Source of the DNA: Neoechinorhynchus agilis
Lineage: Eukaryota > Acanthocephala
Direction of reading: 5' to 3'
DNA length: 64,000 nt
Assembly (NCBI GenBank): GCA_051530055.1
Contig: CM121341.1
Location: forward strand, 1,488,001-1,552,000
The position numbers and the translations under genes were made by a program. Positions within the stretch are counted from its first letter, which is position 1. The number at the start of each line of letters is the position of its first letter. Positions 31,076-42,639 of this stretch are shown here, piece after piece. The notes below the pieces were generated by a model. It did no database searches and was not told the origin of the DNA. It saw only the letters and a list, made by a program, of their open reading frames with translations.

Positions 31076-31381
31076 TCAATGTTGTTTCTGATTCTCGTTA
31101 TCTCATATTCAAAAAGATGCTCTTTTATTCGAGAAACAAATACATAAGTCGATCACACGTCCTGCTTATCTCCCTGAGCTAAGATATTAACAGCAGTGTT
31201 TCTATTTTTTGAAGTCACTTGACAATAAGCTAATAACACACCAGCCCTTTTGTCCTCTGCTTATTGTTGTTCCATTTTGAATAATCTGGGTGGTCGTGAT
31301 GCTTTGAGATGGATCGGATTGACCGCCTGTTGTCTTAATTTTTGCTTGTAGAATAATCAAAGCATAAGAAAAAAGTAACTA

Positions 31382-31615
31382 TTATCGGCTATCAATGAAT
31401 AAATCACCAATCAATGAAGAGACTTGATCAAGAAACCGACTACTCACTAAACGTTCCTCTTGTTGATTATATAATCGTTCTGGCTTACGACAAAGTATCA
31501 CAATGCCATCGGTATCCAAATCGCAAAAATCGTAACCATTTTTAATGACATGTTTATTTGGTTTGTTTGATAACAATAATTGGACCCACGTACCTCTGGG
31601 TCCTCTTTGTGGCAT
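31382..31615 (-). CDS. Small protein of 77 residues, unknown
   Basis: I chose the ATG at 31615 (MPQRGPRGTWVQLLLSNKPN), which follows AAAACA, over a longer upstream extension. The protein has a balanced, globular-looking composition with two cysteines (YDFCDLDTDGIVILCRKPER) and a helical C-terminus. No signal peptide, membrane span or known motif is seen. It lies between SINE and LINE sequence and could be the first exon of a gene or a remnant. Confidence 0.4.
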   Translation of the reverse strand: MPQRGPRGTWVQLLLSNKPNKHVIKNGYDFCDLDTDGIVILCRKPERLYNQQEERLVSSRFLDQVSSLIGDLFIDSR

Positions 31616-31689
31616 TGTTTTTGATGAAGATAGGGTAATCGTTATTTGACCGATAAACAATTTTGGATTGAATCCATGGAATGCGGATT

Positions 31690-32930
31690 TGGTGAGGCCG
31701 GGGGAAGTCCGTTCGGCTGGGAATATACGGTCTGAGTGTGTCCGTTCTGGTGGGGATTAGTGATTATGGTTTGCAGGAGAGCTTGTGAGATTTTCCTTTC
31801 CTCAGGCTCATTTCAGGTTATGATATCCGAGAAGATTGGGCAGCATGGAAAAAGGAGCATAGATATAGTGAGGTGCGCTGTATAGGAGGGTGAAACGAAT
31901 TAGGACTACTAGTGCTGAGCTCGTGTGAAAAGGGTGCGATATGTGGAAGAAATTGTGGTGGTCGGGTTGAAAGGCATTTTCATTGTTATATGGAAATAGC
32001 ATCTAGGAGCGTAGATATAAGGAGGTGCGAGGTCAAGGGAGCATGAAACGAATTAGGCTTACGAGTGTTCTGCTGGTGTGAAACGGAAAATAAAATGTGA
32101 TAAAAAAGTGTTGTGGTAGGGTTTAGAGGCGTTTTATTTGTTTTATGAAAATATTATAAGGCATTCGATGAGAGGAAAAAATCAGCTGAGCAAATTTTCG
32201 ATGCTCTTTTATGAAACATTTCAAAACGACGGATTTGAGATTTGGATAGATAAAAAAAGATGGGATAACCGTACGTGTGGGAGGGTAAAATAAAGCTGAA
32301 GTAAAATTTTGATAGATCGGGGTACCCCTATGATGATGGATAGGCTGATTGAGGATGTATATCGGCAGAGTGTTTGCGATTGTGAAGATAAGATTCGAGC
32401 AAGCGGATCTGCCACAATTTTTGGACAGAAATCGGGGCAGGCCCGGAGACGGAGTGGATGGTCCACTGGGTCGAATGCTTTCGATAAATCGAAATGAATG
32501 AGAAGGGTGACGTGCGAGGGATTATTGAGGAGTGTGCCATAAATGCAAAGTAGGGCATCGGTTGCAGAAAATTTGGGCCGGAAACCGAATCGTAAGGGGC
32601 AGAGGTTCTGATTAATGGAATCTAGAGCTTGTTTTAATTCCGTGGAGGACAAATTAGGAAAGGGATCTGGTTGGCGTAGACCAAGAGTCCTTGACGGTCG
32701 GCCACCATGTTGAATTGCCACCTGAACGAATTTTGGAGGAAAGAAAGTTTTTGCGGGCAACAAAAATTTTTTAATTGGAGCTACTTGTAAACGGGGAAAG
32801 TCTGGAGAGTTATTGAGGTGGAACTTAGATGCTTGCTTTTGACGAAGATTCAAGATGGCGGGGTTTCAATGGTTTTATGCGTGGTTGTTTCAAAAAATTA
32901 AAATTAGTTACAACAGGTGCTTTGGCAAAT
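31690..32930 (-). mobile_element. CR1/Jockey-like LINE, reverse transcriptase part
   Basis: On the minus strand the 32853-32221 frame contains LSSTELKQALDSINQNLCPL, FGFRPKFSATDALLCIYGTL and the palm motif LIHFDLSKAFDPVDHPL, all typical of the RT of non-LTR elements. The following part down to 31.7 kb is in broken frames. The C/T-rich coding strand and protein match the pieces at 20.3 and 22.2 kb, so these are copies of one family. The 5' half is missing. Confidence 0.75.
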
Positions 32931-33672
32931 AAGAGTTCGGATTATTATCTCGGTGGCGAATGCGTGCAAATTTTGGTTCGCAAATTTGCGCTGACAATTG
33001 TTTGGATCATTTAAGACTCCCGGATCCTCCAGACGGACCGGGAACCTCTAAGGTCAGTAATGGTGAAGGTAGAAATTTGTTGGATATAATTCGTAATTCC
33101 AGTTTTGATGGAGCTCTGGGTTCATCGCTTCCCGTAAACCAGGAAGGTGGTTATCACTGTGGTATCTCCGGTTTTGATAGAGATTTGGGAGCATCGTTGA
33201 AAAATAGGTATAATCTCCGACCAGTTAAATAGGAGGACTATATTTTTATCATTAAAAATGAAGATCTGTTCAAAAAAGAAATAGGAATAAAAAATATCGC
33301 AAAAGAATTCGCCAAAGCTTATCCGAAAAATTCTAAGATTTTCAAAAGAATATTTCCATATTCCCATAAAATTGTCCTTTTTTCAGAAAAATATAAGGAT
33401 TTCCTGAAATACCTATTTACCATTCCCTACTCAGATTTCTCCAGGAAATGCAACATTTTGATGCTAAAGGATAAAAAATATATAAGAGATCATTTGGGAA
33501 TAATATTTTTAAAATACTTTAAGCCAAATTGCCAAATGCAATGTTGGGACAGACATTGACGATGGATGTAGAAGGGACAGATTGTCGATCGGATTACTTG
33601 GTTTTAACGTCACCTTCGCAGTATTCAAGAATGAGATGGACGATTTTATACTCATATCAATGCAGAAAATGT

Positions 33673-33887
33673 GAAAATCGAAGGATACATGTTTTTTCCC
33701 GGATTTGGCGAAATTTATTAAATTATTTAAAGGGTCAATATTTCGACTCGCTTGTGAGTCTTCTTCAGGACGTTGCTTGTAAGTTTTTAAATATTCGAGT
33801 TCGAGCAACGTCCTGAAGAAGACTCACAAGCGAGTCGAAATATCGACCCTTTAAATAATTTAATAAATTTCACCAAACCGGGGAAAA
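33673..33887. repeat. Hairpin element 2, inserted in a LINE ORF1
   Basis: The arms (33694-33776 and 33804-33887) are complementary with very few mismatches. The direct repeat aatgcagaaaatgt is found at 33659-33672 and 33886-33899. A 21-nt one-sided head with GGATACATG precedes the left arm. Removing the insert and one repeat joins TGC AGA AAA TGT to CAG GGG CAC, rebuilding the LINE Cys/His cluster, so the insertion is younger than the LINE. The loop shares TTGTAAGTTTTTAAATATT with hairpin element 1. Confidence 0.8.
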
Positions 33888-34196
33888 TGCAGAAAATGTC
33901 AGGGGCACATGGCATACAAATGCGGTAAAAATGCAGCTGGCACTCACTGCAGTGGGGAGCACCTGTTCAGTAATTGCAAACATTTTGAACCATATGGCAT
34001 ACGATACCAGATGCGAGGAGGCAAAAAAGTATTTGAATTTTTTCATTAGCAGTGGCGAGAGTAGGATAATGGAGACAAGGGATCAGTAAAATATATTTCT
34101 CAAAATCCTCATCAAGAGCCAGATTTGAAGTCCATCAAATTTTGATTCACTAAAGAAAATGAGGGCTTAGGCGTTCAAAGTTTTTCAAAATATTAC

Positions 34197-34338
34197 GTTT
34201 TGTTGAAAAGATAATTCATTGTTATTTGTCGATAGGAGAGATAAATGAAATTAAGATTTTATCTTCAGCAGAGATAGTGGATCGAAATATCCAATAAATT
34301 CTTAATTTCATTTATCTCTCCTATCGACAAATACAAAA
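34197..34338. repeat. Hairpin element 3, inserted in the same LINE
   Basis: The 33-bp arms at 34223-34255 and 34301-34333 are exact complements (TATTTGTCGATAGGAGAG and on). The 12-mer tcaaaatattac stands at 34185-34196 and 34339-34350. A 26-nt head containing AAGATAATTCATT lies between the left repeat and the arm. Arm sequence differs from elements 1 and 2, but the layout is the same. Confidence 0.75.
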
Positions 34339-37300
34339 TCAAAATATTACAAAAGGGCTTGAAGCTATTAGAAATGAGAGTAAGGAATTGAAAAGTTCCT
34401 TAAAAAGCTTAATTAAAACCTTAGAAAAAGTTAGAATGGGAGGGGGCGACGTTGAAGGTCGAGGAGGCATTAAAAAGAGCTTTGTCGATTTTCAGCATGG
34501 AAGATACCAAACCCGATTCGGGACCGACCAAGAAGGTATATGCAAACAACTTCGATATTTTCAGTTTTCCAATAGGAATGATTTTTTTCATTGAGGATCG
34601 CGTTCGGGTTGTTAGATATATTGTTATTTGGTTCGCCAGGGCATGGAAAATCCAGGAACTTAGATAAATTAGATAATGATTTGTTTGGAGGGTTTTTACA
34701 AGAAACAGGGACCTTCCATCATTTGGCTTACCTATTTATGAATGTTCTTTAACTAAGCCAATCTACCCATCAAATAGCAAAAACTACTCCGGTGGTTTAC
34801 AATCATTTTTGAGAAAAGATATTCAACCGAAAATGATCTGTGAAATTCATACGAATGAGCACGTTATTCAGATAATATCATCCCTGAATCCTTTTCTAAA
34901 TAAGGAAGCTTATTGCGGGCCCCTTAAAATAATTTGGGAGAATTTCTACCGCAATCCAAAGTGTAACATTAGAAAATCATTAGAGGTCATGAAAGAGCTC
35001 TTAGAAGTTTGGAAGCCTGATATCATGACTGGTGACTTCAATAATAATTACTTGAATGCCTATAGAAGCTTATTCTCATCTAACTATACCACCATTATCT
35101 CTCAAGAACCCTCGTTCCACAATTGGTCGCGAGGATTTCACTCTTTTATAGATGGAGCAATAGTAAAGGTTTGAATGCTTTATTCACCTAGGAAATCCAA
35201 ATGAGAATGAGCTGGCGTCTGGGTCATGATGCTTCGTTCTTCACAAGCACTGGCCGAGTCTCTGAAAAAGCGTATAAAATTAACACCAAATCTATTTTGT
35301 TTTTTAATAAATTTTTATTGGAACGAATTACCCGAATTGTTAATCATGACTCATCGCTGATGAGGTTTAATCAGCTGTGCTGCTTAGGTTCAGAGCTGAT
35401 CTTAAAACAAACTAGAAACGCAGGCTTTAGGCGTCGTCAAGATCGCAATTTGGGATTTCTTATTAAATTAGAAATTGAAGCTAGAGAAAGCGAACATCAC
35501 TCAATTGCCCAAGTATTTAAAAAAATACTTCTCTTCTATTGGAAGGAGATTAAAAAAGAGAGGAAAAATCTATTGAAATGTGCAGCTTTCTCTAAAAAAT
35601 GGTGGAATATAATTTTAAATAAGAAATTTGTGGGCTGGAAGTCCAAAGCAAGTTCATGGATAGGGTGCCCTTCCTATCCTGAAGCAGTTAAATCAATTTT
35701 AAACTACCCCATGGGTGAAATCAGACCCGAGCCATATTTAAGACTCATTAATTTTAACGATAACTTGGAGGAGAGTGATTATTTTTCTACCGGTGCTGAT
35801 TTTATAAACGCCTGGTCGGTGGGTCACTCATGGCTCATAATACGTTCTCGCCTCCACCGGCAATATTTAAACTAATAAGCGAAGAGGTTAAGTCTGTGAT
35901 GATTTCGAAAATATTTTTTAATTTGAGAATTTATTCAATAATGGAGATTAATAAAGTCAAACGTATTTTGATTCCCAAAAATAATTGCAAAAAGATCACG
36001 CAGGCCAAGGAATTGAGGTCCATTTCCATTCAAGGCCCCCTCCATAACTGAAAGAGCGATAGCATGGAAGCTCTTAGATTTCGTTCAAGATAATCATTTA
36101 ATTCCGCCTTTCATGCACGGTTTTGTTCCAGAGAGAGGTGTCCACAGTCTGATTGAACAATTAATGGATTTATCTAGAGAAAGACAACGATATGTCAACG
36201 TGTTGCTACAATTAGACATATCGAAAGCATTCGATGAAATTGATCGCTCTTTTATATATAAGACTAAGATTTTTGAAAGTGCCTAAAAAACTTATCTACC
36301 ATACTATGATCCTATCAGAGACAAAGGGGGCCTTTTTTGAACTTGATAAGGATAAGAGAATTTTCCATCCTGTTCACGGAGTCACCTTTATCACCAATCT
36401 TGTTTGTGGTAGCTGTGCCTTTTTTATTCAAAAACTTCAAGCTTAAAAATGGATCTGAAATTTTCGTTTACGCGGACGATATTTCCTTTTTTTTATCAGA
36501 GAGGTTTCTGAGAAATATCCCAGAGGCAATTAAAAGTTGGCTGCAAAAAATAGGAAAACTACTGGCGAAAGCTCGTCTGGATATAAATCTCCAAAAATGT
36601 CTTATTATCCCTAACAACCAGACCAGAGCAACTAATCTTAGAACTTTAACACTTTTATCTAATTTTAAAGAGTTGCCGAAAATTTAGAAAAATAGCAAGT
36701 TATTAGAACTTAAGGTCCCGTTATTTGGATACCCGATTTACGACTTGGGAAGGACTCGAAATATGTTTTATAAAGCTAAACTCATATTGAAAAGGGGGAG
36801 GCGTTTTATGTCTAAATGATAAAATGGTGATAAATATAATTAAAACCCTTATTTTTGGTACAATTTTTTATGAGGCAGACTGCCAGAACAACGATTAATG
36901 ATGTTTTTTAAAATCTTCCCGATTGTTAAAAAGATCAAGTTTTTATCAGTTGAATCAAATAAGGCATTGAATAAAGATCTGGCGATTATCTTTTTATCCA
37001 AAATATGGTTTTGTAGCTGTAAATATAAATTCGCAAAACTTGTTTTTAATTCACACAATCAAATGTGCCTGCAACTAATGAAAGCAAAGTTTGATTCAAC
37101 TAATTTTAAAGAAATTTTAATCCGAGACTTTCTTAAGAAAAACCTTGATCATTTTTTAGAATCATTTATATTCCCCTTCACAAACGGTGAGTTACCTTAA
37201 CAAATCTTAGGACCATTTATAGGAAATGGAAGTATTTGAAACCAAACACGGCTAAATGCGCTTATTCTTGGTTTTGATAATTGCGCAAAGACACAAAAGT

Positions 37301-37439
37301 GTGCGCAGTAACGACTAAATCTCAAGCAATTGTAGAAAAGGATTGTAATGGAGGTTCTTAGAAAATGAATGATTGTAACCAGTATGAGTTAATAAATAAA
37401 TAAACAAATAACAAGATCGAATGGATTTGAAACAAAACA

Positions 37440-39660
37440 GTAAAGTATAAGAGAATGAGAAGCAACAGTTCCGGTTTTCGCACATTTGATGGATCGATGC
37501 AGACATGGGTCGCGTACAAAGCTCAATTAGAATGCCATTTTGAAGCTTATGGTGCCATGTCAAATAAAACGAGCATTTTTCGTAGCATGGATGAACGCGG
37601 AGATGATGGCTATTGTGTGCAAATCCGCGGAGCTTAGTACAGTGGAGTACGAGGATATTATAAATATTCTAGATATCTTCTATGTACAAAGGAAGCCGAT
37701 CGCACAAGCTCGGTTCATCTTCAACAGTTGTCGTATGTTACCGACCATTCGATACACCAAGTGGATCACAGAATTGAAGGGATTGGCCCGGGAATGCGAT
37801 TTCTTCGATAAAGCGATAACAAACGAAGAACAAGCAATTGAACAACGAATCCGGAATCATGTGATCTGGTACGTACAGCATGACGAAATCCACCGGTCAA
37901 CACTGCGAAAGCAAAATCCGAGTTTTGAAGATGTAACGAGGATCATTTAAATAGTAGAGTCAGCAAAAGAAGCCGAGAAGAGCATGATGAATCCGTGGTG
38001 AGCGCACTCCGAGCAAGTTGACCTCATTAAGCGAGCGAAATGTTCAAGATGTGGAGGCAAATGGCATCCAAGAATCAACATGTTCCCAGCTCTAAATGCC
38101 GAATGTTTCAGGTGTCGAAAAAGGGGGCATTTTGGAAATGTTTGCCGCAGCTGAGCATGAGTGGAAGCAATCGTTTGTTCGGAGGACAGGGTAATTGAAA
38201 GTGCATGCTGTATAAAATGAATTGCATGCCCAGTCATTCTGTTAGAAATGGATGGGCACGAATTAGAAATGGAATTTGACATTGGTGCCTCGGTAACGGT
38301 CTTGTGGAAAAATATATGGAATGTGATTGGAAGACCGAAACTTCATCCAGCTAAGATGATAAAAGCGTACGGAGGTAAAGAGTTGATTGTAAAAGGAGAG
38401 TGCTGGTTAGATGTCCGTTACCACAAAAGAGATGTTCGAAGGAGTTTGGAAGCAACGGTTGTTGCAGAAGTGAATAAACCGTTATGCGGCCTACCATGGA
38501 TTCACATAAAAACAGCATCGAACATATTTCAAAGATTCATCGATGACCTCTTAAGGAACATCCCGGGTGTTGCTGCATACATGGACGACATTATAATCAG
38601 CAGTCAGAATGAGGAAGGAACGAGTCAATGAAGTTATAGGACGTTTATATAAGGCAAATTTAGAAGTGAAGGAGGCTCTAAGGTTTCCATAAGTTCGAAT
38701 TAGTAAGCGACTACAAACCATTAAAGTTCATTTTTGGTGAAGATCGTGAATTATCGAAGATAAGTAACAATCGGATAGTGCGCTGGTCGCTATATTTGGG
38801 TCAATATGACTACGAAATTAAGTATATTGCTGGAAAAGGAAATGTTCATGCGGATGTGATGTTTCGTTTACCAGTACAGGAGCAAGGGATGAAGAATATG
38901 GACCGGTATGAGGAGTCTTGTGAGGAGGCTAAGATGATCGTGTCGAATCTAAACGAGTTTGGCCTATCAGTGGAAGCACTTCAACAGGCAACAAAAAAAA
39001 GAGACAACGCTCAAGCTGGTCAAACAGTATGTGCAATTTCGATGGCCGGACAGAGTATCAAATGAGCTAGAACCTTTCAAAATTCGAAAATTAGAATTGG
39101 CCGTGGAAAAAAGAGTCTTCAAAAGCGCGTCCTAGCTTATTTACATAGTGGCCACTCTGGAATCTCAGGAATGAAGGCATTAGCGAAGCATCATATATGG
39201 TGGCCCGGAATGGATGCAGATCTCATAAGATTCGTTGGATTGTGCCAACAATGCCAATAACAAAGACCGATTGTGAGCAAGGTACCGTTGAACTTTGGCC
39301 ACTCTCAAATAGACCGTGGGAGAAAGTGCATATCGATCTAGCGGGTCCAAGTCACAGTTGGTTAGTGGCGGTTGACTCATACTTGAGATGGCCAGGGGTT
39401 GTCAGCATAAACAAAATAACGTCGTCCGCCGTAGTGAACAAGCTTAGAGAAATATTCGCGCGCAAGGATGTGCCCAAAGTATTGGTCTCAGACAACGGAG
39501 CACAATTTACCTGCAGCGAGTTCCATGATTACCGGAAAATAGAGAATTTCAAGATGAATCTTTTCTCCGGTACCACGGTCCGCAGATTTGAACGCTTTCT
39601 TTGGGTAAAGGGAATTAAAGGTGATTCCGCGTACGTAAATTGACGAGTGAAATTTCATCT
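37440..39660 (+). mobile_element. Fossil Ty3/Gypsy-type LTR retroelement, broken, no LTRs seen
   Basis: Recognisable parts in order are a Gag-like region with a zinc knuckle, an aspartic protease, a reverse transcriptase fragment with its YMDD-type active site, an RNase H region and an integrase with zinc-binding and catalytic portions. The order protease, RT, RNase H, integrase is that of Ty3/Gypsy (Metaviridae). Parts of RT are missing, and the coding region is interrupted in roughly ten places. No paired LTRs or envelope gene are visible. The degree of decay suggests an old insertion, older than the hairpin elements. Confidence 0.8.
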
Positions 39661-39699
39661 AACGAAGAGAGCCCTCAAAATTGCCAAAATTTATTCACC

Positions 39700-40030
39700 G
39701 TTTTGTTATGTTTTTCAAACGTTTATGCGAATTAATCTTACAATGCTATTGATCACAAACAATATCATTTTGGTCACTAACAATGTTTTACATATTCCCT
39801 TCTCAAGAAAATTCGGTTTGAATTAACAATTGTTTATTTCATAGATTGACCAGTATATTAAACTGAAATTAATCAAAATTACCAAGTCAAAATTTTAATC
39901 AGCTGCTTGATTAATGTAAATTTCGATTTTTTGTCCTTGTGCAGTTGCCGGCTTGCTGCCTAAATCCTTCGATGAAGGTAAGTTTGGAAGGATATCTACG
40001 AATATTTTAATGTTATCTTCTAACTAGAGA
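39700..40030 (+). repeat. Direct repeat A (copy 1) containing a possible 33-bp mini-exon
   Basis: About 300 bp that recur at 41641-41950 with roughly 85-90% identity by eye (shared ttgatcacaaacaatatc, tgaattaacaattgtt, ggtttgctgcctaaatcc-like). This copy has a good acceptor (TTTTTTGTCCTTGTGCAG) and donor (GAAG|GTAAGT) around TTGCCGGCTTGCTGCCTAAA. The second copy has CGG and CTAAGT at these sites, so its splice signals are lost. Confidence 0.65.
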
Positions 40031-40165
40031 TAAATGATTTCTTAAAAAAATCGATTTTTTTTGTCCAATGGACGTAACGAAAATAAAATGTTAAGGTCAT
40101 TTATTATACAGTAATTAGAGGTGGTAGTTAGCTCAATAAATAAAATAAATGTTAATGTCAAATGT

Positions 40166-40375
40166 TTATTGACCATTTCTGGAATCGGATTGAAGTGCTG
40201 GGTTATTTGCTTTGGAAAAATCAAGCACAGCATCGTCGAAAATCCACTTAGTTTGCCCTAAATGCTGCCTGCGATTTGCTTTGATTCTGGCTGAGGTCGT
40301 GGGAGAACGAAGCTTGATCTCCGTATCTTTTAAACAGAGTTCTTCATTTGGTAAGTTATTAGCTGAATTTTGCAT
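40166..40375 (-). CDS. Small hydrophilic protein of 69 residues, unknown
   Basis: A complete ATG-to-stop frame with clearly protein-like text: PNEELCLKDTEIKLRSPTTS, then RIKANRRQHLGQTKWIFDDA near the C-terminal third. No signal peptide or membrane helix is seen. Length and charge suggest a small nuclear or cytosolic regulator, but I do not recognise it. It lies between the A and B direct repeats. An antisense frame over the same bases is taken as a shadow. Confidence 0.5.
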   Translation of the reverse strand: MQNSANNLPNEELCLKDTEIKLRSPTTSARIKANRRQHLGQTKWIFDDAVLDFSKANNPALQSDSRNGQ

Positions 40376-40785
40376 TGTTGGTAGATATTATTCAATTGCA
40401 GCAAATATCGACGATTATGGACCAGTTTGCTGACGAGATACGCTTTCTATTCAAAACCAGCGGTCACGTGGACCAACCATGAAATTGATATCGATCTGGT
40501 TTTTGAAGAATATGTGAAACGTGATCAAATGGATTAAATTTCAGTTGAATGAACTTAAAGCTCTTTAGTGTCTAGGGAGCTTTCCAGTAAAATTTGAAAA
40601 TATTTGCGCCGCTTTTAATGATATTCAACCGAAATTATGATGATAATATTTAGTTGGTAAAAGTATTTTCTTATGGCTTTAAAAATCGATCTTGGTAAAA
40701 TGCCGAAAAGGTGAATGCTTACACGTTGTTTTAATAGGACAGCAAAAACAGTTGGACTTTAGGTTGACGATTATTTTTAGGATCG

Positions 40786-40985
40786 AATTACCCGCCTTCG
40801 TAAATATTCTGTCTATCAAGCGTCAAATATTTGACATCAATATATTTATTAGAAATACATTTAAGCGACCGTAAATCTCTTATTTACTTCGACTTAAATA
40901 TTGCGTAATCTTCTTCCCTTAAATTATTTGAAACATTAAACGGATAAGATTAATGTAATAATAAAAATATTTCACGATTTCGTGT
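40786..40985 (+). repeat. Direct repeat B (copy 1)
   Basis: About 190 bp repeated at 41015-41205 in the same orientation: gccttcgtaaatattctgtc matches gccttcgttaatattctacc, and tcaaatatttgacatcaata occurs in both. Identity is roughly 75-80%. The two copies are almost adjacent. Confidence 0.6.
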
Positions 40986-41014
40986 TAAAAACGCGTCCAT
41001 GAAACGGAGTCTAA

Positions 41015-41205
41015 AACTCGCCTTCGTTAATATTCTACCTATCAAGCATCAAATATTTGACATCAATAGATTTACTAGAAATATATTTAAACGGTCGTAA
41101 TTTTTATCCATTTCAACTTGCAATACAATTAAAAAATTTCCTTTAAATTTCATGGAAAAGATTGATCGCCAAGATTAATGTTAGAATGAAAATATTGAAT
41201 TCTAC
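41015..41205 (+). repeat. Direct repeat B (copy 2)
   Basis: Second copy of the 40786-40985 unit. The gap between the copies is only ~30 bp, so B is an old tandem duplication lying inside the A repeats. Confidence 0.6.
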
Positions 41206-41640
41206 TGCAAGTAGATATTTAAAAATTAATAATAAACTATGAGAAATCTAAATTAAAAATGTTGTTGAACAACATGTAGAAAGGCAAAACTATTTAGAAA
41301 GCTTGTTTGCTGTAGGGGCAAAAAATTCGGAAGTATAGATAAATTTAATCGGAGGAATGCGCGAAAATCGTTACTATTCATTTAGATATTGACGAAAAGG
41401 GCTATAAAACTGAGCGATCATGGCTATGAAAACTAATGTGAAAATTGCATAATACACTTAAAGAGCAAATACAATTTTTTAAGATTCACCGTCTTGTTAT
41501 TCGTCCATTTTCCGCCAATCACTTGTACTATCGAATAGATTGGTCATCATCGTTAAGTAACTTCTGTAAACTTAATATAACAGATTCCCCAAGCGATCGT
41601 GGAGGTTTTTTTCGGATGCTGCGATTCCTTCGCTATTGAA
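41206..41640. other. Sequence between repeats B and A
   Basis: AT-rich. A plus-strand frame at 41445-41639 has no supporting motif. Nothing else is visible. Confidence 0.4.
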
Positions 41641-41950
41641 TTAATCCTTATAATATTATTGATCACAAACAATATCATTTTAGTCACTGACAATGTTTAA
41701 CATATTCTCTTGTCAAGAAAATTCCGTTTGAATTAACAATTGTTCATTTCATAGATTCACCAGAAACTGAAATCAATTAAAATTACCCCGCCAAAACCTT
41801 AATAAGCATCTTGATTAATGTAAATTTCGACTTTTGTCCTTGCGCGGTTGCCGGTTTGCTGCCTAAATCCATCCATGCAGCTAAGTTTAAAAAAGATATT
41901 TACGAATATTTTAATATTATATTCTAACTAGAGATTATATTTATTTTATA
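41641..41950 (+). repeat. Direct repeat A (copy 2)
   Basis: Second copy of the 39700-40030 unit, about 1.95 kb downstream, with the mini-exon splice sites destroyed. Confidence 0.65.
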
Positions 41951-42107
41951 TTGTTCCATTAATTAATTTTTTTTGAAATTCTCTTACACAATTCCAAGAT
42001 CCCCGATCGAAATTGAATCAACTCTGCAATCAGCGAGTTCATACTTATCTGTATCTGTTGTCCTAAATTGTTAACATTAAGTTAGTGGATCTTTTTTGCT
42101 TTTCATC

Positions 42108-42341
42108 TTACCTTCGATTAAAAATAAGGTGAATTCTGCTCGCAAATAAAAAAAATGCAAAGATTGGGATCAATAACATTAAGATTAGCAAAAGATAAAA
42201 ATAATCATCACTCGGATTGTTTTCGACATTCAACTGTTCTGAAATGTTGTTTTGTCTTGATTTTTCGTTTAAGTAAGGAGAAATTTTGAAGCTTGCAAGA
42301 ATAAACAAAATGGTTATAAATCGATGCATAGAAGTTATCAT
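42108..42341 (-). CDS. Small single-pass membrane protein, 77 residues
   Basis: I chose ATG 42341. The protein opens with a signal peptide (MITSMHRFITILFILASFKI), has a short polar, Asn/Ser/Glu-rich ectodomain (~45 residues), then a strong membrane helix (YFYLLLILMLLIPIFAFFLF) and a very short basic tail (NRR). The frame continues upstream into the 41-bp tandem repeat without a stop until ~42473, but the extra part looks non-coding. No homologue is known to me. The repeat array sits ~80 bp upstream of this start and may affect its promoter. Confidence 0.55.
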   Translation of the reverse strand: MITSMHRFITILFILASFKISPYLNEKSRQNNISEQLNVENNPSDDYFYLLLILMLLIPIFAFFLFASRIHLIFNRR

Positions 42342-42420
42342 CGTTGAAACAAAGTCGAGCAGCACCTTCGAAAGGTAGGTATAAATGTAGAACAAAAAAC
42401 TACTTTTAAATTTGCTTTTG

Positions 42421-42611
42421 TTTGTACAATAAACTAACTCACAAACTAATTTGTATGCTTGTTTGTACAACAAACTAACTCACAAACTAATTTGTATGCT
42501 TATTTGTACAACAAATTAACTCACAAACTAATTTGTATGCTTGTTTGTACAACAAACTAACTCACAAACTAATTTGTATGCTTATTTGTATAACAAATTA
42601 ACTTACAAAGT
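42421..42611. repeat. Tandem repeat, 41-bp unit, ~4.7 copies
   Basis: Unit starts (TTTGTACAA) fall at 42421, 42462, 42503, 42544 and 42585, an exact 41-bp period. Each unit contains acaaactaatttgt, itself near-palindromic. The base before TTTGT alternates g, a, g, a over the last four units, so the last expansion was probably by an 82-bp double unit. Confidence 0.9.
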
Positions 42612-42639
42612 GGCCTACAATCGTTCTTGGAATCTTTTT

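Larger units (their letters stand above)
32930..37410 (+). mobile_element. AT-rich LINE with zinc-knuckle ORF1, endonuclease and RT (decayed)
   Basis: In order: an ORF1 start ending in KNRYNLRPVK (~33230), a body (KYIRDHLGIIFLKYF) and a Cys/His cluster CRKCQGHMAYKC (split by hairpin element 2, 33661-33925). Next come an endonuclease with KPDIMTGDFNNN and SFIDGAIV (34980-35170), a long linker (35201-35875), and an RT with LLQLDISKAFDEIDRSF (36205-36250) and FVYADDISFF (36463-36495), followed by a C-terminal region to ~37200. An A-rich tail-like aataaataaataaac lies near 37390. Stops and frame changes are present in every part, so it is inactive. It is a different family from the C/T-rich LINEs, and two hairpin elements have inserted into it. 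Confidence 0.75.

Noticed and set aside
39700-41950. Direct repeats A taken as LTRs of the neighbouring Ty3/Gypsy fossil
   Set aside because: The coding remnants lie outside the pair, the ends lack TG...CA, and the sequence between them does not look retroviral.
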